From assembly GCF_007679045.1 (NCBI RefSeq), contig NZ_VEFS01000007.1:1-64000 (forward strand): a DNA stretch of 64,000 nt, given 5' to 3'. The translations under genes and the position numbers were made by a program. The notes beneath the pieces were generated by a model that did not search any database, was not told the origin of the DNA, and saw only the letters and a program-made list of their open reading frames with translations. Shown here in pieces: positions 15,583 through 23,859 of this stretch; the stretch's first letter is position 1; the number at the start of each line of letters is the position of its first letter. The DNA comes from Microbacterium sp. BH-3-3-3 (GTDB lineage: Bacteria > Actinomycetota > Actinomycetes > Actinomycetales > Microbacteriaceae).

Positions 15583-16628
15583 GTTCTGTTTCCAATCGCG
15601 TCCGTGTACAGCCTTGCCCACCGCTGACTGACAATTGCTGTTGAAAGATTCGCCGAAGCGAAACGATAGCCATCCACGCCCAACTTGTGGTCCAGGGAGC
15701 GCACGAGACCGTCCGCAATACTCTGCGCCTCTGGCCTGACCACAATTTGATTCGCTTCACGCAGAAGCTCTCCCATCGCGCCCACGTCAGTTCCGACGAC
15801 GGCGCAGCCCCGGCCTAGGGCCTCACAGACCGCGACAGGAAAGGCTTCGGCGCGCGACGGCTGAACAAGCGTATGCGCAGACTCCATTAACAACAGAGCT
15901 TCCGAGTTGGAGATGGCGCCGATATAAGTTGCGTCAGGAAGTGCTTCAATCCGCTTGGGCAATACTCCGTGTGACGCATCGGGACCCGCCACTATCAGGC
16001 GAGCGTTCGGAAATTGCTGATGTGCGATTCTCCACGCCTCAACAAGTAGGTCGACGCCCTTACGGTCACCCACCGCGCCTACGAATGAGAAAACGGGCGC
16101 ACCATCTTTCGGGACAATAAACCCCGGCACGAAAACGTCATTCGGCAACCTACGCCATTTTCCATTTGGCACGTTGAAGGCGACACGATAATTTTCACCA
16201 AATCCGTGCACTATATTAGCTCGCCGCAGAAGCCAAGAGTAGATTGCTTTTGAGGGACCCTTCAGGTGCAGTGATCGGCTTCCATGAATTGTGACGACGA
16301 TTGGCACTTGGAAACACTTCGCCAGCAGCACAAACAGCCCCTCCCTCACGAGAGACATTCCTTGAGACATATGGACATGGACGACACTCACTTGGCGCTT
16401 TATGAGCAACTTCAGAGAACTGCGGAATGCGCCAATGAAAGACCGTGACCGGCCCACAAGCCCGGCGTGCGAGGGGTTGTGAGGAGATACCGCCTCGCTT
16501 CGGAATCCATCGATCTCGCGAACCAGGTGTCCGCGAATGACCGATGATATCCCTCCCTGGGCATTCGGTTCGTCACCGACATGGAGCACAAGTCTGCGCT
16601 TCGATCGAAGCTGCAAGTCAGGACTCAT
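15579..16628 (-). CDS. Family 4 glycosyltransferase
   Basis: A 349-residue GT-B enzyme. N-terminal LVLHVGDEPNAQGGISSVIRG and VVHVHMSQG form the acceptor domain; C-terminal FSFVGAVGDRKGVDLLVEAW, RLIVAGPD and the E-x7-E region SRAEAFPVAVCEALGRG bind the nucleotide sugar. It retains the sugar anomeric configuration, as known for GT4. ATG 16628 has GAAGGG upstream and overlaps the Wzy-like gene by 11 bp. Role: one linkage of the repeat unit; donor unknown. Confidence 0.9.
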   Translation of the reverse strand: MSPDLQLRSKRRLVLHVGDEPNAQGGISSVIRGHLVREIDGFRSEAVSPHNPSHAGLVGRSRSFIGAFRSSLKLLIKRQVSVVHVHMSQGMSLVREGLFVLLAKCFQVPIVVTIHGSRSLHLKGPSKAIYSWLLRRANIVHGFGENYRVAFNVPNGKWRRLPNDVFVPGFIVPKDGAPVFSFVGAVGDRKGVDLLVEAWRIAHQQFPNARLIVAGPDASHGVLPKRIEALPDATYIGAISNSEALLLMESAHTLVQPSRAEAFPVAVCEALGRGCAVVGTDVGAMGELLREANQIVVRPEAQSIADGLVRSLDHKLGVDGYRFASANLSTAIVSQRWARLYTDAIGNRT

Positions 16629-18024
16629 TGCTGGCCCTTCGCGCTCCACTGCGGCGCACGGGCCGTTCGACGAGCCTGAAATCGTCAAGCGATCCGAGCA
16701 CCTCGTCGCCCGAGGACCGACGAGACCCAACAATCCCGGCTAATACGAAGAATGCCGCGTAGAGGGGCGGGGCGGTGAAAACCGCCGACCCGGTGGACTG
16801 GAAAACAGTCAGAATCAGCCAGGCGAGCCCCGTCACCCCCAGGAAAAGACTCACTGGTCGCTGTTGCTGGGCCGCGCCTCGGAAGGCGCGCCCGATGCAG
16901 ATCAGTCCAATGACGAAGCACGCCGCGCCAATCCACCCAGCTTCCCCGATTACGGCCGGCCAGGAGGTGTCAGTCAAGAAGGCGCCCTGATTTGGACCCG
17001 GGCCTAACCCGTAGACCGTGTTCATCCCCAAGCGGAAGTACTCCGGGCTGTAGTCGACCGCGGCTGTGCGGGATGCAAAGCGACCAAACCCAGCCCCAAG
17101 AGGGAAGTACTCTGATGCGAGCCGGACGGCACCAGCCATAAGCACCGTCCGAGCTTCACGACTATCCGGCGCGAAGTAGGCGTCGATCAAGCTATGAAAC
17201 TCTGCAGCGATCTCGTCGAAGGCCAAGATGATGACGACGGGAAGGAAGATCACGAAGAAGGACAACAGCAGCCAGCGTTTACGAACCATAGCGATGATCG
17301 CCAGCGCCACCACCAGCCCAAGAAGGTCCTTGCGACGGAACGAGAGGAATGTTCCCAGAGCCCCTCCAACAACCGCGGGCACTATCCACTTGGATGCCCC
17401 CCAGATGGTCAGCCAAGTAATACCTGCCACGGCCGCCATAGCCGAGAAGTAGGCGAGATCGAAAGGATGAATGAATGGACCGAGCGCGGAGGGGCGGCCA
17501 TAACGATCTATAGTCCCACCGTTGACAGAAAAAACCTTGGCCCAAGCCGTTGGCACAGCAAAGCTCACGATAGCGAGCACAGAAACAAGAACTACCACCG
17601 GCGCCGCCTTGCTAACGAACTTGCGGATGGCAAAATCCGGCCAGCAGAACTGCGCTGTCGCCCAGCCTAGTGCCACGCCTTTCATTGCAAGGAATGTCCC
17701 TGCAGCAATCGTTGACTGCTGAGTTTCGGTCTGAATTACCCCGCCGAGCATTCCGAGGACGGCGAAAGCAACAAACCAGATCATTCCCGGAAATTTGCGG
17801 CGACCGCCGACCGGCGCTGGGTCGAAGAAGCGCGCCTGAACGGCCCGGACGATTACGCCGACAGTTAAAAAGTCGTCGACGTTGTCGATGGACTGTATGC
17901 CCGAAAGATGTTGCGCTGTCCGCACGAACAAGACCGTAGTTAGAGCCAAAACCACCATCACCCGCGGTCGAGACCACGTGACCACGATCGCAAAGAAAGT
18001 GGCGACTAACACCAAGATTGTCAT
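16618..18024 (-). CDS. O-antigen ligase/polymerase-like membrane protein (Wzy-like)
   Basis: A 468-residue polytopic protein with about 11-12 hydrophobic segments and a large loop between late helices (roughly residues 270-360, containing REARTVLMAGAVRLASEYFPLGAGFGRFASR), the Wzy/WaaL topology and its conserved G-x-G-x-G-type loop. It should polymerise undecaprenyl-linked repeat units outside the membrane. ATG 18024 (MTILVLVATFFAIVV) overlaps the upstream GT stop by ATGA. These proteins share little sequence, so the call rests on topology and context. Confidence 0.8.
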   Translation of the reverse strand: MTILVLVATFFAIVVTWSRPRVMVVLALTTVLFVRTAQHLSGIQSIDNVDDFLTVGVIVRAVQARFFDPAPVGGRRKFPGMIWFVAFAVLGMLGGVIQTETQQSTIAAGTFLAMKGVALGWATAQFCWPDFAIRKFVSKAAPVVVLVSVLAIVSFAVPTAWAKVFSVNGGTIDRYGRPSALGPFIHPFDLAYFSAMAAVAGITWLTIWGASKWIVPAVVGGALGTFLSFRRKDLLGLVVALAIIAMVRKRWLLLSFFVIFLPVVIILAFDEIAAEFHSLIDAYFAPDSREARTVLMAGAVRLASEYFPLGAGFGRFASRTAAVDYSPEYFRLGMNTVYGLGPGPNQGAFLTDTSWPAVIGEAGWIGAACFVIGLICIGRAFRGAAQQQRPVSLFLGVTGLAWLILTVFQSTGSAVFTAPPLYAAFFVLAGIVGSRRSSGDEVLGSLDDFRLVERPVRRSGARRASNES

Positions 18025-19055
18025 CGGCCACCTCGACTGCTGAACGTTCGCGCCAACGCATTCAGCATCGATCGGAGCGAAATGACCCTTCCGGACCGTT
18101 TCGGTCTCGCGGCGAGAATGGCAGCGTAGGCCGCTCCCATCTCTGCCAGAGAGTCGCTTATCGATTCGTCGGGACGCTGCCAACCGGCCGTCAAAGCCTC
18201 GTGGATGCCCCGCTTCACCGAAGAAATGTCGTCTGCATCTACGACGAACTTGTCGCTCTCCTCCGCTAGTTCTCGAGACAAGACCACGGGGACCCCGACC
18301 CAGCGACTCTCAAGCAACACCAAGGGTTGAGCTTCCCATCTCGACAGGACCGCAATAGCAGCGCACTGCGAGTAAAACGGGTAGGGCTCCACGCCGCCGA
18401 GGAACGTCACGCGATCGGCCGCCCCTAGTTCCTCGACCAGTCGCGAAAGTGCGCCCTTGTCTGGCCCCTCGCCAGCCACAAGAAGATGAACGTCGTTCGT
18501 CGCTGCGACAGCTTGCAGAAGCCTGTCCAGCCCTTTGTGCTTGAGGCTCAATCGACCGATGTACCCCAGACGACCGGAGCCCATCGGTTCCGGCCTCACC
18601 GAGGGCACAGAAATCCCGTTAGACACAATGTGAGTCGGCGCTATACCCCAGTGCTCACGCACCTGCGCGGCATGTCGCGGCGTCAGCGCGATGACGTCAT
18701 GGGCGAAGGTCAATGCGAGGAAAGGAAGAGGCGACAGCATGGGCGCAGCTGATGACACGGGGTTATGAACCGCGATCGACCAGCGTTTAGCCTTCTTGAG
18801 AACGAGGCACAGTAATGCAAACGCCACCTCAGTATTGGTGGTACCAGTTATTACCCAATCGGTCGGTCCGGGCTTTTCCCAACCGTCAACCAAAGGTACA
18901 GCCCTGTCTACAATGCTTTCAAGCCGCCCCCGCTTCTGAAGGAGCCGGAGCTCGACCGAGTGATCATTGCGCGAGAGCCAATTAGCCAAGTAGACACGCT
19001 GCCGCTCGGCCCCACCGGCCTCGAGTGTGTTTGACGTAATCACAATTTTAGCCAA
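18021..19055 (-). CDS. Family 4 glycosyltransferase
   Basis: A 344-residue GT-B enzyme: AKIVITSNTLEAGGAERQRVYL at the N-terminus (the GGAE motif of GT4 acceptor domains), RLGYIGRLSLKHKGLDRLLQA, HLLVAGEGPDKGALSRLV and WEAQPLVLLESRWVGVPVV in the donor domain. The best start is a TTG at 19055, which has CGGGAG 7 nt upstream and overlaps the previous gene by 8 bp; an ATG at 19085 is possible but lies deep in that gene. Likely adds a sugar to the lipid-linked repeat unit. Confidence 0.87.
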   Translation of the reverse strand: MAKIVITSNTLEAGGAERQRVYLANWLSRNDHSVELRLLQKRGRLESIVDRAVPLVDGWEKPGPTDWVITGTTNTEVAFALLCLVLKKAKRWSIAVHNPVSSAAPMLSPLPFLALTFAHDVIALTPRHAAQVREHWGIAPTHIVSNGISVPSVRPEPMGSGRLGYIGRLSLKHKGLDRLLQAVAATNDVHLLVAGEGPDKGALSRLVEELGAADRVTFLGGVEPYPFYSQCAAIAVLSRWEAQPLVLLESRWVGVPVVLSRELAEESDKFVVDADDISSVKRGIHEALTAGWQRPDESISDSLAEMGAAYAAILAARPKRSGRVISLRSMLNALARTFSSRGGR

Positions 19056-20136
19056 GAGAGATCTCCCGGAGGGCGGCTTGCGCATACTCGCTCCAGTCGC
19101 GCAAACCCGAATGCTCGGCCGCGCGCGTGTTCTTAGATCTCTCCGCAAATGACAACTTGGGCACGCTAGCCAAACGAAGGCGAATTTCTGAAACGGAACC
19201 GGAACCGAGTGAGAGTCGCTCCTGCTTCGGGAGGATCTCCGTCGCGCCGTTATGAATGGTGCTATACACCGGGAGACCCGCCGCGGCGGCCTCAAGCGCG
19301 ACCAGCGAGCATGCGTCCTCAGCTGTGGGAATCGCGAATGCGTCAGCCGAATTGTACAGTCGCGCTAAGTCCGCATGACCGAGAGGCTCGATAACGCGGA
19401 TGTTCGACGGAGGCGAAATACTTCGCAGCGATGGGGTGAATGGATTCCCCACGAGCCAAAGCTCTACGGGTGAATCGGCCGCCGCCTCAATCAACGAGGC
19501 GACACCTTTCCTGCTACTGAACTGCCCCACGTAAAGGACCACCGGACGGTCCGCCACGTTGGGCAACTCCTGGGGACGGAAGAGACCTGTCTCAGCACCG
19601 TAAGGAAGCACCCGCACTCGGCTAGCATCTACGCCGTTCGCGATCATCTGGGTTGCGGTGCGCATCGATGGAACTAATATGACGTCTGCCAATTGCAGTT
19701 CTTTAGCGATCCTGCGCTCCAACCAGCGAGGATAGAACTCAGCCTTATCGGCGTTGGCTGCCGCGAGACTTGCGTTGTGCGCGGCCGGATGAGCGTCGAC
19801 AGCATGAAATACCTTGAGCCCACCGGTTTTATCGAAGAGTTCGAGCGCGGCGCCTGGAAATGCGAACACAGAATCGCGCTCTCCTACATACCGGGCTGCT
19901 TCACGCGACCAAAGAACCTTCGAAGCATTCATACCGACGAGGCTGTGTCGGTGCGGTAGCGCACGCTCCAGAGTGCGTCTCAGAAACTGGGGATACTGTC
20001 CGAGTGGCACCGCGGACGACACACGCCCGTCGAGCCGACCAAGGACCTGTTTCGGAGCTATAACATCGAACCTTTGCGGGTCCGCCGATATGATGGCTCG
20101 CGCGGCTCGCTCTGGGTACGGCAGAAACAGCTTCAT
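19048..20136 (-). CDS. Family 4 glycosyltransferase
   Basis: A 362-residue GT-B enzyme with VVLYVGQFSSRKGVASLIEAA, VELWLVGNPFTPSL and IPTAEDACSLVALEAAAAGLP (the E-x7-E donor-site region). The start ATG overlaps the stop of the acyltransferase gene by ATGA. One of three GT4 proteins in the operon, suggesting a repeat unit of four or more sugars when counted with the GT28-type enzyme. Confidence 0.87.
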   Translation of the reverse strand: MKLFLPYPERAARAIISADPQRFDVIAPKQVLGRLDGRVSSAVPLGQYPQFLRRTLERALPHRHSLVGMNASKVLWSREAARYVGERDSVFAFPGAALELFDKTGGLKVFHAVDAHPAAHNASLAAANADKAEFYPRWLERRIAKELQLADVILVPSMRTATQMIANGVDASRVRVLPYGAETGLFRPQELPNVADRPVVLYVGQFSSRKGVASLIEAAADSPVELWLVGNPFTPSLRSISPPSNIRVIEPLGHADLARLYNSADAFAIPTAEDACSLVALEAAAAGLPVYSTIHNGATEILPKQERLSLGSGSVSEIRLRLASVPKLSFAERSKNTRAAEHSGLRDWSEYAQAALREISLG

Positions 20137-20720
20137 CTGCGCCCGCCGTCCGCGCGCAGGTCCCGAATGATCTTCGCAGGGACTCCGCCAACTATAACTC
20201 GCGGCGGCACGTCTTTCGTCACTACGCTGTTGGCGCCTACTACTGCAAACGCACCTATTGTCACTCCGGGGCTGATTACTGCATTCTGCCCGATCCAGAC
20301 GCCCTCGTGTATCTCGACGGGTCGAATCTCCGAGATGCCTTGGTCCCGTATGGGCCGTTCAGCGGAGAACTCGTGCGAATGATCGCTGATGTGAACACCT
20401 CGACCGATTAAAACGTTGTCGCCGATCAACACCCTCCGCGCTCCCGAGATCGTGGTTTGTCCGGTGATCGAGACTCGGTCCCCTATCAATACGGTCGGCG
20501 CGTCTGCGACCGAACCAAGCTTCTCGCTCCCGCCCTGAAGCCAACACCCCGGACCGACGAACGTCCCCCTGCCAATTTTAATCGCGCCGGCGTCTACCAA
20601 TCGAATTGGGGGCTGCAATACGGATTTTGGTCCAAAGTCCCGAAAGGATTTCTTCAGAATCAACGTGACTGCATGGGCATATATTTTCTGAGCAAGCTGA
20701 TAAAGCTTTAGTCCACCCAA
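20133..20720 (-). CDS. Hexapeptide-repeat acetyltransferase (WbbJ-like)
   Basis: A 195-residue left-handed beta-helix acetyltransferase of the maltose/galactoside O-acetyltransferase type: repeats in IKIGRGTFVGPGCWL, VLIGDNVLIGRGVHISDHSH (catalytic His region), VWIGQNAVISPGVTIGAF and the terminal VVTKDVPPRVIVGGVPAKII, which is diagnostic for the family. It probably O-acetylates a polysaccharide sugar. The start is a TTG at 20720 preceded by a G-rich stretch (ACGGGGGG), with no ATG nearby in frame. First recognisable gene of the minus-strand operon. Confidence 0.85.
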   Translation of the reverse strand: MGGLKLYQLAQKIYAHAVTLILKKSFRDFGPKSVLQPPIRLVDAGAIKIGRGTFVGPGCWLQGGSEKLGSVADAPTVLIGDRVSITGQTTISGARRVLIGDNVLIGRGVHISDHSHEFSAERPIRDQGISEIRPVEIHEGVWIGQNAVISPGVTIGAFAVVGANSVVTKDVPPRVIVGGVPAKIIRDLRADGGRR

Positions 20721-21325
20721 ATCTAGAACCCCCCGTTTGCGCTCTTGTGGCAGATTGTGACGCTCACCACGAAATCTCTCCGGGAATCAGCTCGACTTTC
20801 TTGACGAGCAAGCGTCTACTCGTCCGCCGTCGTCTGGCACCGCCCCGTTCGTTCACCCGGCGCCAACGCGGCGGGGAGCCTGCGAACTGGCCTAAAGACG
20901 GTAGATGAGTCTGTCGCTCCGCGGGTGCGCCGGGTCGCGTCTTCGTCGATCCGACCTCTCGCTCCGGCGACACGGCGATCCCCTTCTCCAGCTTCCGATC
21001 CTGCATCAATCCCGAACCTGCCGACGCCTGCGGGCGACGCGGCGGCAAGTCAGCACGTGAGTGCCCGCCTACCCCAGATGTCAACGCTCCTGTAGCGAGC
21101 AGAGCAAGCGTTTGAGCAGCACACCACGAATCGCAGCCACCTTTTTACATATCGCATCGACTGAAGCGAAGCTTTTACCCATCCGTAACTTTTCGCGCAG
21201 CGACTCGCCGCCAGTGGCACCACGCTGCTTGCAGCAACGACGCTCGGTTCACGCGTCACCCCCACACGAGTCAGCGCCGCGCGAAAGGCTGTTCGCCGAT
21301 GCGGAGCGCGCAGACGCTCATGCCA
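20721..21325. other. Gene-free stretch upstream of the polysaccharide operon
   Basis: About 600 bp with no convincing gene. Frames on either strand (20764-21084, 21050-21265, 21061-21390) lack known motifs and ribosome-binding sites and are rich in Arg/Ser. It must hold the promoter of the minus-strand operon. It reads like decayed coding DNA; no transposase or integrase fragment could be recognised. Confidence 0.5.
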
Positions 21326-22120
21326 TTAGGCAAGCAAGAACCCAACCGCTGCAAGCGCTACGTAGCTTACGTTGTAGAAAATGTGCGTGAGGACAGCACC
21401 CCAAATTCGCCCAGTCATCAAAACTAGGGACGAACAGGTCACGCTCAGTGTGAGAAGCATCACAGCATCGGCGGCGGGCAGCGGAGCAAAGGCACAGTGG
21501 AGCAACACGAAACATCCGGCGGAAGCGAACACCGCGGACAGGCCGGCGAGAAGCGGTCTGCCGAGGGGACGAAGCAGTCGGTAGACGACGACCGTCAGCA
21601 CGGCCCGAAAGTAGATTTCCTCGACGACGGGACCGAGGAAACCCTGAGGGAGAACGACCATCGTCACCCAGTCGAGCATGCCTTCTAGGGGAATGGTTGG
21701 AAACGGAAGAGTATTCGCCCCCGCGAGCAATCCGCCTCCTAGCCGCAGTAATACCGCAAGTCCGACCCCCCAGAGAAGATCGGACGAGCGGAAGGCGAAT
21801 AGCGAGCGCGCGGGCGCGCTCACAAGGGCGTAGATGGAAGCGGAGAGCAGGACGAACCAGAGTGCGCCGACCGACAGCTGAGGCGCCCATTCGACGCCGG
21901 TCTGGGCACCGAGCACTGAGACGACGACGCCAACGAACCCGGCCAGCAAGACGACTATCAACGCACGTCTCAGGCGCTGACTGCTGGCGCTGTTGCTTTG
22001 GCGCCAGTCAACTCGGCGCCGCGAACCGCTGCCCATGTGGGTGGAACCGCGCTTGTGGCCCGGGACAGGATCTACGACGTCTGCTTGTCCGCGCCTGCTG
22101 GCGGAAGACTCGTTTCGCAC
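21326..22120 (-). CDS. CPBP family intramembrane metalloprotease (Abi/CAAX-protease-like)
   Basis: A 264-residue polytopic protein with the three family motifs in order: EEIYFRAVLTVVVYR (EExxxR), FVLLHCAF (FxxxH) and HIFYN (HxxxN). CPBP proteins are intramembrane metalloproteases; bacterial members act in bacteriocin maturation, immunity or signalling. The first ~50 residues are hydrophilic and basic. GTG 22120 is used (AGG 9 nt upstream); ATG 22036 is an alternative. It is divergent from the tyrosine autokinase gene with 171 bp between, and carries the lower-GC composition of the island. Confidence 0.88.
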   Translation of the reverse strand: MRNESSASRRGQADVVDPVPGHKRGSTHMGSGSRRRVDWRQSNSASSQRLRRALIVVLLAGFVGVVVSVLGAQTGVEWAPQLSVGALWFVLLSASIYALVSAPARSLFAFRSSDLLWGVGLAVLLRLGGGLLAGANTLPFPTIPLEGMLDWVTMVVLPQGFLGPVVEEIYFRAVLTVVVYRLLRPLGRPLLAGLSAVFASAGCFVLLHCAFAPLPAADAVMLLTLSVTCSSLVLMTGRIWGAVLTHIFYNVSYVALAAVGFLLA

Positions 22121-22291
22121 GCGCCAAACCTAGCCCCTAGGGCAATGTGAGGCATCTCGATCCGGCCGTCGTGGGGCTAGAGCGAGTGCGAATCAGTTGC
22201 CTACCCAAAACCGAACGGAAACATTACTTATGACAGACTGGGGACGATTTCCGCGCAGCAGTCTCGCGCCTGCGCACATTCGAGAGGTACC

Positions 22292-23797
22292 ATGGAGCTC
22301 AACGATTACATCCGGATGCTTCGGAAAAACTGGCTCGTTGTAGTCGCGCTGACGCTCTTAGGACTCGCCGCCTCGGCCGCTTACACGGTGAGCCGGACGC
22401 CGATCTACGAGGCATCAAGCACTGTCTTCGTTTCAACGCAGGCTGGTGGCACCACCGCCGAGCTCCAGCAGGGCTCAAGTTTCGCGCAGGCACGCATCAA
22501 CACCTACGTCGGACTGGTGAACACGCCCGTCGTGCTTGAGCCAGTAATCTCTGAACTCGGTCTAAACCGGGACAGCGACAGCCTGTCGAGCGATGTGAAG
22601 GCGTCCGCTGCGCTGAACTCGACTCTCATCACGATTGTTGTGTCGGACTCGAGCCCCGATACTGCTGCTGCCATAGCGAACGCGGTTGCTGAAAGCCTTG
22701 CAACCGTCGTCCCCAAGCTCGAACCGGAAGGAGAGGACGGGTCCAGCCCCGTTCGTCTCAGCCGAGTTCGGGATGCGCAAACGCCCGCCGCCCCGTCCAG
22801 CCCAAGTGTCCCTCTGAATCTTTTGCTCGGCACACTGATAGGCCTCGCAGCTGGCATTGGCACCGCAGCGCTGCGCACTGCACTGGACAACCGGGTTCGC
22901 ACCCCTCGCGATGCTGAGAACGCCACTGGGGCTCCCAGCATCGGTGCGATCGCGTTCGACACGAAGGCCCGGGAGCGCCCGCTCATCGTTCACGCAGATC
23001 CTCTCAGCCCCCGAGCCGAGTCATTCAGGGCGCTGCGCACCAATCTGCAGTTCCTCGACATGGGCGGCCGCGCGAGCTTCGTCATCACAAGTTCGATCCC
23101 CAGTGAGGGCAAGTCGACCACAACGATCAACCTTGCGATAGCACTTGCCGATGCCGGCAAACGAGTAGCGTTGATCGACACGGATCTCCGCAAGCCAAAA
23201 GTTGCCGAGTATCTAGGAATCGAAGGCGGCGCAGGTCTGACAGATGTCCTGATCGGTCGAGCCCAGGTCAATGAGGTCATGCTCCCTTGGGGCAACCGAA
23301 GCCTCTATGTGTTGCCTGCCGGAAAGATCCCGCCCAACCCCAGCGAACTGCTCGGGTCGTCGCACATGAGTCTTCTTCTCGAGATGCTCGAGCGCGAGTT
23401 CGACGTGGTGCTCTGTGACGCTCCCCCGCTGCTTCCCGTCACGGACGCCGCCATCTTGGCGCGCGCGACCAGCGGCGCCCTGATGGTAGTCGCCGCGGGC
23501 AAGACTACGAAGCACCAGCTGACCGGTGCCACCGAGGCACTCAACACTGTCGGCGCGAAGCTCGCCGGCTTTGTCATGTCGATGGTTCCCACCAGAGGAC
23601 CCGACTCGTATTACACGGGCTACGGCTACGGATACGGCTACGGCTACCGCGAAACTCCGGAAAAGGAAGGCCGCGGAGCTAAGCGGCCGGCCGGCCCGAA
23701 GAAGTCGGACTCGCGCCCCACTCGCGCCGACGGGTCGCTCGAGGAACTGGGATTCGGCCCCCGTCGCGCGTCGCGCGAGACCCTCCGTGACAACTGA
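22292..23797 (+). CDS. Polysaccharide co-polymerase / tyrosine autokinase (Wzc/CpsCD fusion)
   Basis: A 501-residue protein. N-terminal Wzz domain with MELNDYIRMLRKNWLVVVAL and a second membrane helix near residues 175-195 (NLLLGTLIGLAAGIGTAAL). The C-terminal BY-kinase domain has Walker A SSIPSEGKSTTT (~267-278), Walker A' ALIDTDLRKP (~293) and Walker B VVLCDAPP (~373). The tail has a Tyr cluster YYTGYGYGYGYGYR (~438-452) for autophosphorylation, coded by near-identical hexamers. It controls chain length and export of the surface polysaccharide, probably by phospho-cycling. GAGAGG precedes the ATG. The partner phosphatase (Wzb-like) is not in the window. Confidence 0.92.
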   Translation: MELNDYIRMLRKNWLVVVALTLLGLAASAAYTVSRTPIYEASSTVFVSTQAGGTTAELQQGSSFAQARINTYVGLVNTPVVLEPVISELGLNRDSDSLSSDVKASAALNSTLITIVVSDSSPDTAAAIANAVAESLATVVPKLEPEGEDGSSPVRLSRVRDAQTPAAPSSPSVPLNLLLGTLIGLAAGIGTAALRTALDNRVRTPRDAENATGAPSIGAIAFDTKARERPLIVHADPLSPRAESFRALRTNLQFLDMGGRASFVITSSIPSEGKSTTTINLAIALADAGKRVALIDTDLRKPKVAEYLGIEGGAGLTDVLIGRAQVNEVMLPWGNRSLYVLPAGKIPPNPSELLGSSHMSLLLEMLEREFDVVLCDAPPLLPVTDAAILARATSGALMVVAAGKTTKHQLTGATEALNTVGAKLAGFVMSMVPTRGPDSYYTGYGYGYGYGYRETPEKEGRGAKRPAGPKKSDSRPTRADGSLEELGFGPRRASRETLRDN

Positions 23798-23859
23798 GTC
23801 CAGCACGGCAGCGGGAACGGACCGCACTCATGCTGCGCGAGGGGGAGGGTAGAAGACGC

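Noticed and set aside
20764..21390. Short open frames as possible genes or transposase remnants
   Set aside because: No motif, no ribosome-binding site, Arg/Ser-rich translation on all strands.
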